This document shows, piece after piece, positions 26,311 to 35,117 of a DNA stretch of 64,000 nt (the stretch's first letter is position 1; each line of letters opens with the position of its first letter). The stretch spans positions 496,001-560,000 of the forward strand of contig JACPEA010000011.1 of NCBI GenBank assembly GCA_016183765.1, read 5' to 3'. A program made the translations under genes and the position numbers. Source of the stretch: Bacteroidota bacterium (GTDB lineage Bacteria; Bacteroidota; Bacteroidia; Chitinophagales; Chitinophagaceae). The notes below the pieces were generated by a model that saw only the letters and a list, made by a program, of their open reading frames with translations, made no database searches and had not been told where the DNA came from.

Positions 26311-27723
26311 ATGAAGTACCTATTTTCAGCAGCAGTGGCTTTTCTGGTTTGTGGAACGATGACCGTTTCGGCACAAAGCAAAAAAGTAGTGGCGGATAAA
26401 ATTGTGGGACAGGTGGGCGACAGGATCATCCTCCGTTCCGACATCCAGAATGCAATGGCCGATATGAAACGCCAGGCACAGGGTCAGGAAAACGTGATCC
26501 TGCCTACCGAATGCCAGATCATGGAAGGCCAGCTGATCCGTAAGGCGCTGGTATTGCAGGCGCAGAAAGACTCCCTGAATGTTAGTGAAGATGAGATAGA
26601 TGCGGCACTGGACAACCGTATCCGCAGTTTCATCATGCAGTACGGCTCTAAAGACATACTGGAAGAGATCGCGGGTAAAACCGTGTACCAGATCAAGGAA
26701 GATTTTAAAGAGGCCCTGCGCGAACAGAAACTGTCTGAGCAGATGCAGAGCAAGATCGTGGATGCGATCAAGATCACCCCCACGGAAGTAAAAGCCTATT
26801 ACAATAAGATCCCGAAAGATAGTCTGCCCTTTTACGAGAGCGAGATCGAACTGAGCCAGATCGTGATCCACCCCAAAGCCAATAAGGATGTGGAAGAATA
26901 TGTATCGAAGCAGTTATATGATTACAAACGCCAGGCAGAGACACAGGGCACCAAAAAATTTGACCAGCTGGCCAAACTGTACAGCGAAGACCCTGCAGTA
27001 AAAGAGAATGGCGGACAGTACAGCCTGAACCGTAATGACAAAGGCTCCTGGGATCCGGCTTTCTTGTCGGCCTGTTTCCGTTTGAAGGAGGGCCAGATCT
27101 CGCCGGTGATCAAATCGAAATTTGGTCTGCACATCATACAGATGGTGAGCCGCTCGGGTGATGAAGCGGTGGTAAAACATATCCTGCGTATTCCGCCGGT
27201 GACCGAAGATGAGATCAATGAAACCAAAAAACTGCTGGACTCTGTGAGGAACAGACTGGTGGCTGGTGAACTTACATTTGGCGCCGCAGTGAACAAATAC
27301 AGCGACGACGATAACAGTAAGTTCAGTGCGGGAGCACTTTCCGGTCGCGATGGCAACGGCTCGCCAACCACATTCCTGTCTATCGACCAGCTGGACAAGG
27401 ATATTGTAGTATTGCTGAAAGACCTGAAACCAGGTGAATATTCCAAACCACAATTGTACAAGGACGAAAGGGGAGGCCAGGTGGTACGCCTGATCTACCT
27501 GCGAAACCGCACCGAGCCCCACCGTGAGAACCTGAAAGAAGACTACGACCGTGTTGCCAAAAGAGCGCTGGAAGAAAAGAAGAGCAGTGCATTGGAAAAA
27601 TGGTTCAAGGACCATATCCCTACTTATTTCATCTCAATCGATAAAGAATATGCTTCCTGCCATGGACTGGAAGAATGGCGCAAGTCGGCAGAAAATGCAG
27701 AGAAAGCGAGGAGCAACCAGTAG
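26311..27723 (+). CDS. SurA-like periplasmic peptidyl-prolyl isomerase
   Basis: This exported chaperone/isomerase of about 470 residues has two parvulin domains. The signal peptide is MKYLFSAAVAFLVCGTMTVSAQ. A SurA N-terminal helical region (VGDRIILRSDIQNAMADMK ... ILEEIAGKTVYQIKEDFKEA) is followed by parvulin 1 (ELSQIVIHPKAN ... KFGLHIIQMVSR) and a less complete parvulin 2 (VKHILRIPP ... GEYSKPQLYK). Proteins of this type assist outer-membrane protein folding. ATG 26311 is chosen because a -7 box sits directly before the alternative ATG at 26296; both give a signal peptide. Confidence 0.9.
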   Translation: MKYLFSAAVAFLVCGTMTVSAQSKKVVADKIVGQVGDRIILRSDIQNAMADMKRQAQGQENVILPTECQIMEGQLIRKALVLQAQKDSLNVSEDEIDAALDNRIRSFIMQYGSKDILEEIAGKTVYQIKEDFKEALREQKLSEQMQSKIVDAIKITPTEVKAYYNKIPKDSLPFYESEIELSQIVIHPKANKDVEEYVSKQLYDYKRQAETQGTKKFDQLAKLYSEDPAVKENGGQYSLNRNDKGSWDPAFLSACFRLKEGQISPVIKSKFGLHIIQMVSRSGDEAVVKHILRIPPVTEDEINETKKLLDSVRNRLVAGELTFGAAVNKYSDDDNSKFSAGALSGRDGNGSPTTFLSIDQLDKDIVVLLKDLKPGEYSKPQLYKDERGGQVVRLIYLRNRTEPHRENLKEDYDRVAKRALEEKKSSALEKWFKDHIPTYFISIDKEYASCHGLEEWRKSAENAEKARSNQ

Positions 27724-28090
27724 TGAGTCGTGAGGCGTGAATCGTCAATTGTCAATAGTGAATTGTGAATGGGTAGGGGGAGTAGTGAGTGGTGAGTAGG
27801 GAGTTCGGAAAGAAGTTATATGATCAAAAGGGTGAGCTGCATGCTCACCCTTTTTCTTGGACCTAACCCACCCGCCACTTACGCCTCACGACTGACGATT
27901 CACGACCAATTGACAATTCACCATTCACAATTGCCTACTCACCACTCACGATTGTCAATTGTGAATGGGCAATGGGGAGTTCAGAAAGAGTTTGCTACAA
28001 AAAAAAAGGGTGCACATCATACGAATACATTTCACTCCCTACTCCCCACTCACCACTGCCAATTACCCTCCCTCCTCCCCTTCCAACTAA
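27724..28090. repeat. Clustered GTGAATTG/GAGTGGTG-type inverted words
   Basis: The 413-bp gap after the parvulin gene holds no gene. It is packed with short words (GTGAATTGTGAATGG, AGTGAGTGGTGAG) on its left and their complements (CCATTCACAATTG, CTCACCACTCAC) on its right, with a regular terminator between (27826-27854). The word CAATTGTGAATGG recurs at 61.2 kb. Confidence 0.7.
27826..27854 (+). terminator. Terminator of the parvulin gene
   Basis: AAAGGGTGAGC pairs with GCTCACCCTTT around a 5-base loop, and a T-run follows. Confidence 0.85.
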
Positions 28091-28128
28091 TTGAAAATCA
28101 GCCGATCAGAAGAAAGATGTAAAAATAT

Positions 28129-28159
28129 TTGGTAAATTGCATGTATGTACATACATTTG
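28129..28159 (+). promoter_or_regulatory. marR promoter with overlapping 16-bp palindromic operator
   Basis: TTG (28129-28131) and TACATTTG (28152-28159) are spaced 20 bp. A perfect palindrome ATGTATGTACATACAT (28141-28156) overlaps the -7 box. A similar dyad lies before the pirin gene at 28638-28653, pointing to autoregulation by the MarR protein. Confidence 0.65.
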
Positions 28160-28163
28160 TGTT

Positions 28164-28622
28164 GTGAAATTAGAACAGGCCATACAGAGTACTAAATTCA
28201 AGAACGAAGTGCATAAGGCAGGATTGAACATATTATATACCGCCTGGTGGTTGAAAACACAGATGAGCAAGGAACTGAAGGAGTTTGGCTTAACCCATGA
28301 GCAATACAATGTGTTGCGGATCCTGAAAGGTAAATACCCCGACCAGATGTGCGTAAGGGATATCGCCTGCAGGATGATTGAAAAGAACTCGAATGTGCCC
28401 CGGATCATTGACAGGCTGGAAATTAAGAAACTGGTAAAACGTGCTACCTCGGCCATCGATAAACGGGAAACCGTGATTACCCTTACCCAGGGCGGAATTG
28501 CCCTCCTGGAAGCCAGTACAGTATCGGTCAACAGGACCATGGATGCATCGATGGTGATCAATGAACAGGATGCTGTTGCTTTGAATATCCTGCTTGAAAA
28601 AGTAAGGCTGGACGAAAAATAA
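28164..28622 (+). CDS. MarR-family transcriptional regulator
   Basis: This winged-helix regulator of about 152 residues dimerises and binds palindromes. The helices LNILYTAWWLKTQMSKELKE and GLTHEQYNVLRILKG lead to the recognition part (MCVRDIACRMIEKNSNVPRI, then IDRLEIKKLVKR) and the wing (DKRETVITLTQGG). The GTG at 28164 is chosen; an ATG at 28137 would lie inside the promoter and operator. It precedes a pirin-YceI-DoxX-like-pirin-reductase series, and matching dyads before both marR and pirin suggest it controls both. Confidence 0.85.
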   Translation: MKLEQAIQSTKFKNEVHKAGLNILYTAWWLKTQMSKELKEFGLTHEQYNVLRILKGKYPDQMCVRDIACRMIEKNSNVPRIIDRLEIKKLVKRATSAIDKRETVITLTQGGIALLEASTVSVNRTMDASMVINEQDAVALNILLEKVRLDEK

Positions 28623-28637
28623 TTTTTTTAAACAGAT

Positions 28638-28653
28638 ACGTGTATGTACACGT
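28638..28653. promoter_or_regulatory. MarR-type operator before the pirin operon
   Basis: ACGTGTATGTACACGT is a palindrome apart from its two central bases. It shares GTATGTACA with the dyad at 28141-28156 and lies 16 bp before the pirin ATG. Confidence 0.6.
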
Positions 28654-28669
28654 AATAAAGTTAACTGAC

Positions 28670-29389
28670 ATGAAAACGATCATACATAAAGCCGATACAA
28701 GGGGTCATGCCAATTTTGGCTGGCTCAACAGTTACCATACATTCAGTTTTGGCAACTATCATGATCCCGAGCGCGTGCATTTTGGTGCATTACGGGTTCT
28801 GAATGACGATACCGTTGCCAAGGGTATGGGATTTCCCAAACACCCGCACGATAACATGGAAATTGTATCGATCCCGCTGTATGGCGACCTGCACCACAAA
28901 GACAGCACCGGCCGCGATGAGATCATTCGCCAACATGACGTACAGATCATGAGCGCGGGCAGTGGTATTGCACACAGCGAGATGAACGCCAATAAAGACA
29001 AGGAAGTTAAGTTCCTGCAGATCTGGGTATTTCCGAAACTGGCCAATATTGAACCACGGTATGCGCAGAAAAATTTTAAACCTGAAGACAGGAACAACCA
29101 GTTACTGACGGTGGTGGCTCCCGACGACGACAATGCGGTGTTCATTAACCAGGATGCCTGGTTCTCGCTGGGTAAATTCTCAAAAGACCTGACCACCAGC
29201 TACCAGATCCGTAAACCAGGTAATGGCGTGTATGCGTTCATCCTGAACGGAACCGTAACCCTGAATGGCGAAACCGTATCTGACCGCGACGGACTGGGGA
29301 TCTGGGATACAGATACCCTCAACATCAAAGCCGATACCGACGCTGAATTTTTACTGATCGATGTCCCTATGCACATCGAAACCACATAA
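28670..29389 (+). CDS. Pirin family protein (first copy)
   Basis: This 239-residue bicupin is of the pirin/YhhW type. Metal-ligand residues appear in FPKHPHDNMEIVSIPL (two His and a Glu) and in HKDSTG and SAGSGIAHSEMN. The second cupin is degenerate (YAFILNGTVTLNGETVSDRD). Some pirins have quercetinase activity, others act as redox cofactors in transcription. ATG 28670 (MKTIIHKADTRGH) is chosen because the upstream in-frame GTG lies in the operator. It is followed by yceI-like, DoxX-like, second pirin and FMN reductase genes. Confidence 0.9.
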   Translation: MKTIIHKADTRGHANFGWLNSYHTFSFGNYHDPERVHFGALRVLNDDTVAKGMGFPKHPHDNMEIVSIPLYGDLHHKDSTGRDEIIRQHDVQIMSAGSGIAHSEMNANKDKEVKFLQIWVFPKLANIEPRYAQKNFKPEDRNNQLLTVVAPDDDNAVFINQDAWFSLGKFSKDLTTSYQIRKPGNGVYAFILNGTVTLNGETVSDRDGLGIWDTDTLNIKADTDAEFLLIDVPMHIETT

Positions 29390-29441
29390 AAAAACACTAA
29401 TCCTAATCAATCACAAATACAAACAATTAAAACAAAAAACA

Positions 29442-29969
29442 ATGTCAACTTACAAAATCGACGCAGCACACAGTGAGATCACTTTCAAGGTAAAACACCT
29501 GATGATCACCAATGTAACCGGTAACTTCAACAAGTTTGATGCTACCCTGGAAAGTTCCGCCGCTGATTTCAGCGATGCCAAAATCTCTTTTGAGGCGGAT
29601 ATCGACAGCATTTCTACCAACAACGAACAGCGTGATGCTCACCTGAAAAGCGATGACTTCTTTTCCGCTGAGAAATTTCCTAAACTGAGCTTTGTCTCTA
29701 CCTCATTCAACAAACTGAACGGCGGTGAATACCTGCTGAAAGGGAACCTGACCATCCGTGGCAACAGCAAACCCGTAGAACTGGCCGTTGAATATGGTGG
29801 AACCGTTACCGATCCTTACGGACAGGTAAAAGCAGGTTTTGAGATCGGCGGTAAGATCAGCCGTAAAGAATTCGGCCTTACCTGGAGCGCTACCACAGAA
29901 GCGGGTGGTGTAGTGGTGAGTGACGAAGTGAAACTGCACCTGGCTGTTCAAATGATCAAACAGGCTTAA
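29442..29969 (+). CDS. YceI-like lipocalin-fold protein
   Basis: This 175-residue protein matches YceI throughout: STYKIDAAHSEITFKVKHLM at the start, HLKSDDFFSAEKFPKLSF in the middle, KGNLTIRGNSKPVELAVEYG, and GGKISRKEFGLTW near the end. YceI proteins form a beta-barrel binding isoprenoid-like lipids. There is no signal peptide, so this is a cytoplasmic form, common in Bacteroidota. ATG 29442 begins the conserved domain. It lies 52 bp after pirin in what looks like a stress-linked operon. A hairpin (29979-30011) follows its stop. Confidence 0.92.
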   Translation: MSTYKIDAAHSEITFKVKHLMITNVTGNFNKFDATLESSAADFSDAKISFEADIDSISTNNEQRDAHLKSDDFFSAEKFPKLSFVSTSFNKLNGGEYLLKGNLTIRGNSKPVELAVEYGGTVTDPYGQVKAGFEIGGKISRKEFGLTWSATTEAGGVVVSDEVKLHLAVQMIKQA

Positions 29970-29978
29970 ATAATAATG

Positions 29979-30011
29979 TATACCGGCCCGGTGAATAACT
30001 GGACCGGTATA
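29979..30011 (+). terminator. Hairpin after the yceI-like gene
   Basis: TATACCGG pairs with CCGGTATA in a stem with inner mismatches and a short loop. Only a weak T-rich tail follows, so it may be a partial terminator or RNA processing site. Confidence 0.45.
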
Positions 30012-30069
30012 TATTCCAACCATTGTACCTGAGAAGGTGATCGGTTGGTTATTTCTAACAATCTATATA

Positions 30070-30468
30070 ATGCACATGAAACTGATCAAACACCTGCCGG
30101 TGTATGTACTGGCATTGATTTACCTGGTATTCGGGTCCAACTATTTTTTCCATTTCATCACAATGCCTCCAATGGCCGGTAATGCGGGCAGTTTTGTAGG
30201 CGTATTATACAGCACCAGTTTTCTGCTGGTAGTAAAACTGCTGGAGATCGCTTTTGCGGTGCTGATGCTGGTTCCCAAAACAAGGGCGCTGGGTCTGGTG
30301 CTGATTGCCCCCATTACCATTAATATCCTGTTGTTTGAATTGCTGATAGCCCAGCAGCCGGGTCTTGCGGTGCTGATGGTGATCCTGAACGGGCTGGCCA
30401 TCCTGCAGTATAAGGACCAGTATATCGGAATGCTGAAAGTTCGTCTGGCATTGGCAAATCATTCATAA
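30070..30468 (+). CDS. DoxX-like four-helix membrane protein
   Basis: This 132-residue membrane protein has four hydrophobic helices: LPVYVLALIYLVFGSNYFF, STSFLLVVKLLEIAFAVLML, GLVLIAPITINILLFELLIA and GLAVLMVILNGLAILQY. The layout and FGSNYFFHF fit the DoxX-like group. The function is unknown; it is often found near redox genes, as here between YceI and pirin. ATG 30070 is chosen, with 30076 equally possible. Confidence 0.7.
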   Translation: MHMKLIKHLPVYVLALIYLVFGSNYFFHFITMPPMAGNAGSFVGVLYSTSFLLVVKLLEIAFAVLMLVPKTRALGLVLIAPITINILLFELLIAQQPGLAVLMVILNGLAILQYKDQYIGMLKVRLALANHS

Positions 30469-30509
30469 GAAGAGACTTGTATTTATCCTTCTCTGTTTAA
30501 TATTCTTGT

Positions 30510-31220
30510 ATGCAATACCTGTTATATCCGGCATCGGAAAGGGGATTGAAAGACCTGGGATGGCTGCAGAGCCAATTCTCGTTCAGTTTCTCATCCTACC
30601 AAAATCCTGTTAAAAAAGGTTTTGGACTGCTGCACACGTTCAACGACGATACGGTGAAACCCGGTGGCGGTTTTGGTCTGCACGCACATGCCAATATGGA
30701 GATCATCAGTGTGATGCTGCAGGGCAAAATGAACCATAAGGATACGATGGGTTATTCCGAGGTAGTGGAGAAGGACTGGGTGCAGCTGATGAGCGCCGGA
30801 ACCGGTTTGCGGCATGAAGAGCACAATATTGGTGAGGAGGACGTACAATTCCTGCAGATCTGGATCGAACCCAAGCTGCAGAATATTGGTCCCCGTTACC
30901 AGAAAAGGTATTTCCCGCAGGAAAAGCGGAAGAACCAGCTGAAGACCATTGTGAGCAATGAAGAAGGTACAGAACATTGCTGGATCAACCAGAATGCGCG
31001 TTTGCAGCTGGGCTGGTTTGAGCAGAACAGGGAGATCCCGTATGTGCTGAACCCGCAGAACAAAGCCGTATTCGTTTTTGTACTGGAAGGCGTATTGTCG
31101 GTCAGCGGGCAAACACTCACCCGTCGCGATGCCATCGGTATCTGGGATACGGATGCTTTTACCCTGCATACCGAACAGGAAGCTGCTTTTATTGTTATAG
31201 AAGTACCGGTCAATCATTAA
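30510..31220 (+). CDS. Pirin family protein (second copy)
   Basis: This 236-residue bicupin is related to the first pirin (same layout, clearly diverged). Ligand motifs are LHAHANMEIISVML, HKDTMG and SAGTGLRHEEHN, followed by QFLQIWIEPK. Two pirins flanking YceI and DoxX-like genes suggests one redox or stress operon. The gap before it is 41 bp, the next gene follows after 38 bp. Confidence 0.9.
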   Translation: MQYLLYPASERGLKDLGWLQSQFSFSFSSYQNPVKKGFGLLHTFNDDTVKPGGGFGLHAHANMEIISVMLQGKMNHKDTMGYSEVVEKDWVQLMSAGTGLRHEEHNIGEEDVQFLQIWIEPKLQNIGPRYQKRYFPQEKRKNQLKTIVSNEEGTEHCWINQNARLQLGWFEQNREIPYVLNPQNKAVFVFVLEGVLSVSGQTLTRRDAIGIWDTDAFTLHTEQEAAFIVIEVPVNH

Positions 31221-31258
31221 TGAACCACCATGGTTGGTCCATGGAATAAATCATACAC

Positions 31259-31822
31259 ATGAACATAGAGATCATATCAGGAAGTCCGCGAAAAGACAGT
31301 GTATCGCACCGGGTGGCAGTGTACCTGCAGAAAACCCTGGCAGAGAAAACCCATCATACGGTGAACATCATTGATGTCCGCGACTGGGACCTGCCGCTGC
31401 TGCAGGAGGTCTTTAGCAGTATGGAGAAGGTTCCGGATGCCTATAAACCGTTGGCAGAGAGGATGTTTGCGGCAGATGCCTTCATCCTGGTGACCCCTGA
31501 ATACAATGGCAGTTATTCACCGGCCTTACAGAACCTGCTGGACCATTTTCCCAAGCAGCAGCATAAGGCTTTTGGTATAGTGACCGCTTCGCCGGGGGCC
31601 ATGGGCGGTATGCGTGCCACACAGCAATTGTTGCTGCTGGTGCCTGCTTTGTTCGGCATAGCATCGCCATATATGCTGGTTACGCCTTTTGTAGACAAGA
31701 AATTTGACGCAGAAGCCCGGCTGATTGATACATCATTCCAGAAAAACATAGACATTTTTATTAATGAGTTCCTCTGGCTGGCAGAAACCCTGCACCCGGA
31801 GATGGAAACGGTCTATAATTAA
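31259..31822 (+). CDS. NAD(P)H-dependent FMN reductase
   Basis: This 187-residue flavodoxin-like enzyme passes electrons from NAD(P)H to FMN or a substrate such as a quinone. The phosphate loop is ISGSPRKDSVSHRVA (residues 5-19), followed by the family motif VTPEYNGSYSPALQNLLDH (about 79-97). ASPGAMGGMRATQQL further on binds the flavin ring. It is the last gene of the MarR-linked series and is followed by a terminator-like hairpin at 31828-31865. Confidence 0.9.
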   Translation: MNIEIISGSPRKDSVSHRVAVYLQKTLAEKTHHTVNIIDVRDWDLPLLQEVFSSMEKVPDAYKPLAERMFAADAFILVTPEYNGSYSPALQNLLDHFPKQQHKAFGIVTASPGAMGGMRATQQLLLLVPALFGIASPYMLVTPFVDKKFDAEARLIDTSFQKNIDIFINEFLWLAETLHPEMETVYN

Positions 31823-31827
31823 CCTGA

Positions 31828-31865
31828 AAAAATGTGGCGGAGTTGTAACTTCGCCACTTTCTTTT
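31828..31865 (+). terminator. Terminator between the FMN reductase gene and purF
   Basis: GTGGCG and CGCCAC close a stem with an inner mismatch, followed by TTTCTTTT. It ends the redox gene series 11 bp before the purF start. Confidence 0.6.
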
Positions 31866-31876
31866 AAATACTCCGC

Positions 31877-33724
31877 ATGAGCGACGAAATCAAACACGAG
31901 TGTGGCCTTGCCTACATCCGGTTACGAAAGCCCTTTTCCTATTATCTGCAAAAGCATGGCTCTGTTACGTACGGTCTGAACAAGCTGTACCTGCTGATGG
32001 AGAAACAACATAACCGCGGTCAGGATGGAGCAGGTATCGCCGCCGTAAAACTGAATACCGAACCCGGTAGTCCTTTTTTACACCGCATGCGCAGTAATGC
32101 GCTGCAACCCATTGCCGATATTTTCTTTCAAGTAGGCCAGGAGATCGCAGAACTGGAGAAATACCAGCCCGATATCAAACAGCATCCCGGCCTGATGAAG
32201 GGTCATCTTCCTTTTCTGGGCGAACTGTTACTGGGTCATCTGCGTTACGGAACACAGGGGAAGAACAATGTGGAGTTCTGTCACCCCTTCATCAAAAGAG
32301 ACCTGATGCCGGGCAAGAACCTGGCCCTTGCGGGAAACTTTAACCTGGTAAATACCGATGAGTTATTTGATCTCATCAATATGGATCCCGGTGAGTTCCA
32401 GAAACAGAGCGACCTGGCAGCGATGATGGAAGTGCTGCATCATTTCCTGTCCAAAGAAGATGCCCAACACCCCAATGCGGCCGATGTGGCTACCGTACTG
32501 AAAAAAGCCACTCCTTTGTTCGACGGTGGTTATACCGTTGGCGGCCTGCTGGGTAACGGCTACAGTTTTGTGATGCGCGATGCACATGGCATACGCCCGG
32601 CCTATTATTATATCAACGACGAAGTGATCGTGGCCGCCAGTGAACGTGCCGCCATCCGAACCACGTTCAATGTAGGCGAAAATGAAGTACTGGAACTGAT
32701 GCCCGGTATGGCCCTGATTGTGGATGATAAAGGTAAATATCAGATAGAGCAGGTACTGGAACCCAAAGAAAGAAGGGCCTGCAGTTTTGAACGCATCTAT
32801 TTCTCACGCGGAAGTGATGAAAAAATATACAGGGAGCGTATTGCGTTGGGACACCACCTCAGCAAGACCGTTCTTGAGAACATCAGCTACGACCTGAAGA
32901 ATACCATCTTCTCCTACATACCCAATACCGCTGAAGTGGCTTTTTACGGGCTGGTGAAGGGCATGGAGGAATACCTGAACAAGATCAAGGTAGAACGTAT
33001 CCTCAGCTGGGGTAAGGATTTTACGCCCGAGAAACTGGAAGAGATGGTGAACCGGAAGATCCGCCAGGAAAAGATCGCGATCAAGGATGTGAAACTCCGC
33101 ACCTTCATTACCGAAGATGCCAACCGAAATGAGATGGTGCAGCACGTATACGATATCACGTATGGTACCGTGCGCAAAAAAGAAGATACGCTGGTGGTGA
33201 TCGACGACAGTATTGTACGTGGTACCACTTTGAAAGAAAGTATTGTACGGATGCTGGCGCGCCTGCAACCCAAAAAGATCACAGTGGTTTCTTCCGCCCC
33301 GCAGATCCGTTACCCGGATTGTTACGGTATCGATATGAGTAAACTGGGCGATTTCATTGCTTTCCGTGCCGCCATCGCCTTGCTGAAAGAGCGCAATATG
33401 GAACATGTACTCACCGATCTACTGGAAAAAATAAAAGAATTACAACGCACCAACCAGCTGCATACCGAAAATGTGGTTCGGCAGGTATACAAACCCTTCA
33501 CCACGCAGGAGATCTCCGATAAGATCGCACAACTGATTACCCCGCAGGAAGTGGATGTACCGGTAGAAGTGATCTACCAGACCATCGAAGACCTGCACGA
33601 CAGCTGCCCCACCAACACCGGCGACTGGTACTTCACCGGCAACTACCCCACACCCGGCGGAAATAAAGTGGTGAACAAGGCTTTCCTGAATTTTATGGAA
33701 GGAAAGAACGTAAGAGGTTATTGA
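31877..33724 (+). CDS. purF: Amidophosphoribosyltransferase (PurF), long Bacteroidota form
   Basis: This 615-residue enzyme makes phosphoribosylamine from PRPP and glutamine, the first step of purine synthesis. The class II glutaminase domain starts at HECGLAYIRLRKP (Cys9 nucleophile after an 8-residue propeptide) and contains HNRGQDGAG. The phosphoribosyltransferase domain carries the PRPP loop LVVIDDSIVRGTTLKES and YFSRGSDEKIYR. It is about 100 residues longer than E. coli PurF, with extra sequence in the glutaminase half and at the C-terminus, typical of a Bacteroidota variant. The exact role (main PurF or paralogue) is not certain. Confidence 0.88.
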   Translation: MSDEIKHECGLAYIRLRKPFSYYLQKHGSVTYGLNKLYLLMEKQHNRGQDGAGIAAVKLNTEPGSPFLHRMRSNALQPIADIFFQVGQEIAELEKYQPDIKQHPGLMKGHLPFLGELLLGHLRYGTQGKNNVEFCHPFIKRDLMPGKNLALAGNFNLVNTDELFDLINMDPGEFQKQSDLAAMMEVLHHFLSKEDAQHPNAADVATVLKKATPLFDGGYTVGGLLGNGYSFVMRDAHGIRPAYYYINDEVIVAASERAAIRTTFNVGENEVLELMPGMALIVDDKGKYQIEQVLEPKERRACSFERIYFSRGSDEKIYRERIALGHHLSKTVLENISYDLKNTIFSYIPNTAEVAFYGLVKGMEEYLNKIKVERILSWGKDFTPEKLEEMVNRKIRQEKIAIKDVKLRTFITEDANRNEMVQHVYDITYGTVRKKEDTLVVIDDSIVRGTTLKESIVRMLARLQPKKITVVSSAPQIRYPDCYGIDMSKLGDFIAFRAAIALLKERNMEHVLTDLLEKIKELQRTNQLHTENVVRQVYKPFTTQEISDKIAQLITPQEVDVPVEVIYQTIEDLHDSCPTNTGDWYFTGNYPTPGGNKVVNKAFLNFMEGKNVRGY

Positions 33725-33725
33725 T

Positions 33726-33812
33726 AATGAGTGAATGAGTGGATGAGTGGATGAGTGAATGGATGGAAAGCCTTAACATTCACTCATCCACTCATCCACT
33801 CATTCACTCATT
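33726..33812. terminator. Perfect 36-bp octamer-based inverted repeat between convergent genes
   Basis: The left arm 33726-33761 (octamers GAGTGAAT and GAGTGGAT in series) is the exact complement of the right arm 33777-33812, with a 15-base loop. It begins one base past the purF stop and ends two bases before the FabH-like stop, so it can end both transcripts. The same octamers recur at 61110-61210. Confidence 0.85.
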
Positions 33813-33814
33813 GT

Positions 33815-34894
33815 CTAAACCCTGTAACAGATCGCATTAATATTCATCCCTGCGCCTACGGAGGCGAACAGGATGATGTCTCCTTTTTCCAGTTCGTGGG
33901 CGCCCAGTTGTTCGTGTTTTACCAGGTCGTACAGGGTGGGTATGGTGGCAACGGAGCTGTTCCCGAACTTATGGATGCTCATGGGCATGATGCCATTGGG
34001 CACTTCGCGCAGGCCGTAGAGTTTGTAGAGTGCTTTTACAAAACCTTCATCCATTTTTTCGTTGGCCTGGTGCAGGAAGAATTTTTTCACATCCGTAACC
34101 TGCAAACCGCATTTTTCCAGGCAGGCTTTCATGGCCGGCGGTACGTTTTTGATGGCGTATTCGTACACTTTTCTTCCCTTCATCTTCATGTAGCGTATGT
34201 TCTGGTCGGCTTTCGGGTTGTAGGACTGTCCGTACTTCAGGTAATAGGCTTCTTCCACGCAATGGCTTTGTACACTGGTGGCGAGTATGCCGCTGTCTTG
34301 TTCGCTGCCTTCTACGGCTTCAATGACGGTGGCTCCGGCCCCGTCGCTGAAGATCATGCTGTCGCGGTCGTATTTGTCGATCACACGGCTTAGCGTTTCT
34401 GTTCCGATGACCAGGCATTTTTTGGCGATGCCGGCTTTGATATAGGCATCGGCCTGTATCACACCCTGTATCCATCCGGGGCAGCCGAACAAAATATCAT
34501 AAGCCACGCAGTTGGGGTTATGGATGCCCAGTGATTGTTTTACGCGGGATGATAAGGCCGGTAAGGCATCGCTTTGGATACTGCCGGATAAGATATTTCC
34601 GAAATTATGTGCTACGATGATCTGGTCAAGCGTTTCCGGGTCAATGCCGGCATCTTCGATGGCTCTGCGGGCAGCGATGGCAGCCATGTCGGAAGAGTTC
34701 ATGCCGGCATCTGCATAACGGCGCTCTTCAATTCCGGTGATATCCCTGAATTTGTCTACGATCTCATTGGGAGCAGTAACAATATGTTCATGGTCCTCAC
34801 TGTAAAAATCCTGGTGGACAAAATCTCTGTTGGTCTTGATGTTGGGTGGAATGAAACTCCCTGTTCCGGTAATTACGGTTCTTATTTGCGGCAT
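33815..34894 (-). CDS. Ketoacyl-ACP synthase III family protein (FabH-like)
   Basis: This 359-residue thiolase-fold condensing enzyme has the Cys-His-Asn triad: FGCPGW (Cys138), FLHQAN (His275) and KFGNSS (Asn312). The N-terminus PQIRTVITGTGSFIPPN is typical. The FabH family starts fatty acid synthesis; this branch is more often found making special alkyl chains, so its acyl substrate is open. ATG 34894 is preferred to the TTG at 34924 as it fits the family start. It is convergent with purF and co-directional with the guanylyltransferase gene. Confidence 0.88.
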   Translation of the reverse strand: MPQIRTVITGTGSFIPPNIKTNRDFVHQDFYSEDHEHIVTAPNEIVDKFRDITGIEERRYADAGMNSSDMAAIAARRAIEDAGIDPETLDQIIVAHNFGNILSGSIQSDALPALSSRVKQSLGIHNPNCVAYDILFGCPGWIQGVIQADAYIKAGIAKKCLVIGTETLSRVIDKYDRDSMIFSDGAGATVIEAVEGSEQDSGILATSVQSHCVEEAYYLKYGQSYNPKADQNIRYMKMKGRKVYEYAIKNVPPAMKACLEKCGLQVTDVKKFFLHQANEKMDEGFVKALYKLYGLREVPNGIMPMSIHKFGNSSVATIPTLYDLVKHEQLGAHELEKGDIILFASVGAGMNINAICYRV

Positions 34895-35020
34895 GAGCAA
34901 AATAGGGTTAATAGTTTGTAACAATTACTATAGCGATAAAAGAATCCTGCCCGCGAACAGGCAACGCTTCAAATGTAATCAATATTCATGCAGGATGGTA
35001 TTGACAAACCCTATTTTGAA

Positions 35021-35055
35021 TATAAAAAAAGCGATCGCTTGTTAGTAGCGGTCGT
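35021..35055 (-). terminator. Terminator after the guanylyltransferase gene
   Basis: Minus-strand arms ACGACCGCT and AGCGATCGC pair at 7 of 9 positions around a 7-base loop, followed by seven T residues. Confidence 0.6.
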
Positions 35056-35117
35056 TCGTATCCTAACAATTCTCTTACCTCGTCAGGATCAGCAAAATCA
35101 TACAATGATCAGTGAAA

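Noticed and set aside
33755-34393. 212-residue plus-strand open frame
   Set aside because: Antisense to the FabH-like gene, which has a complete catalytic triad; it starts within the inverted repeat.
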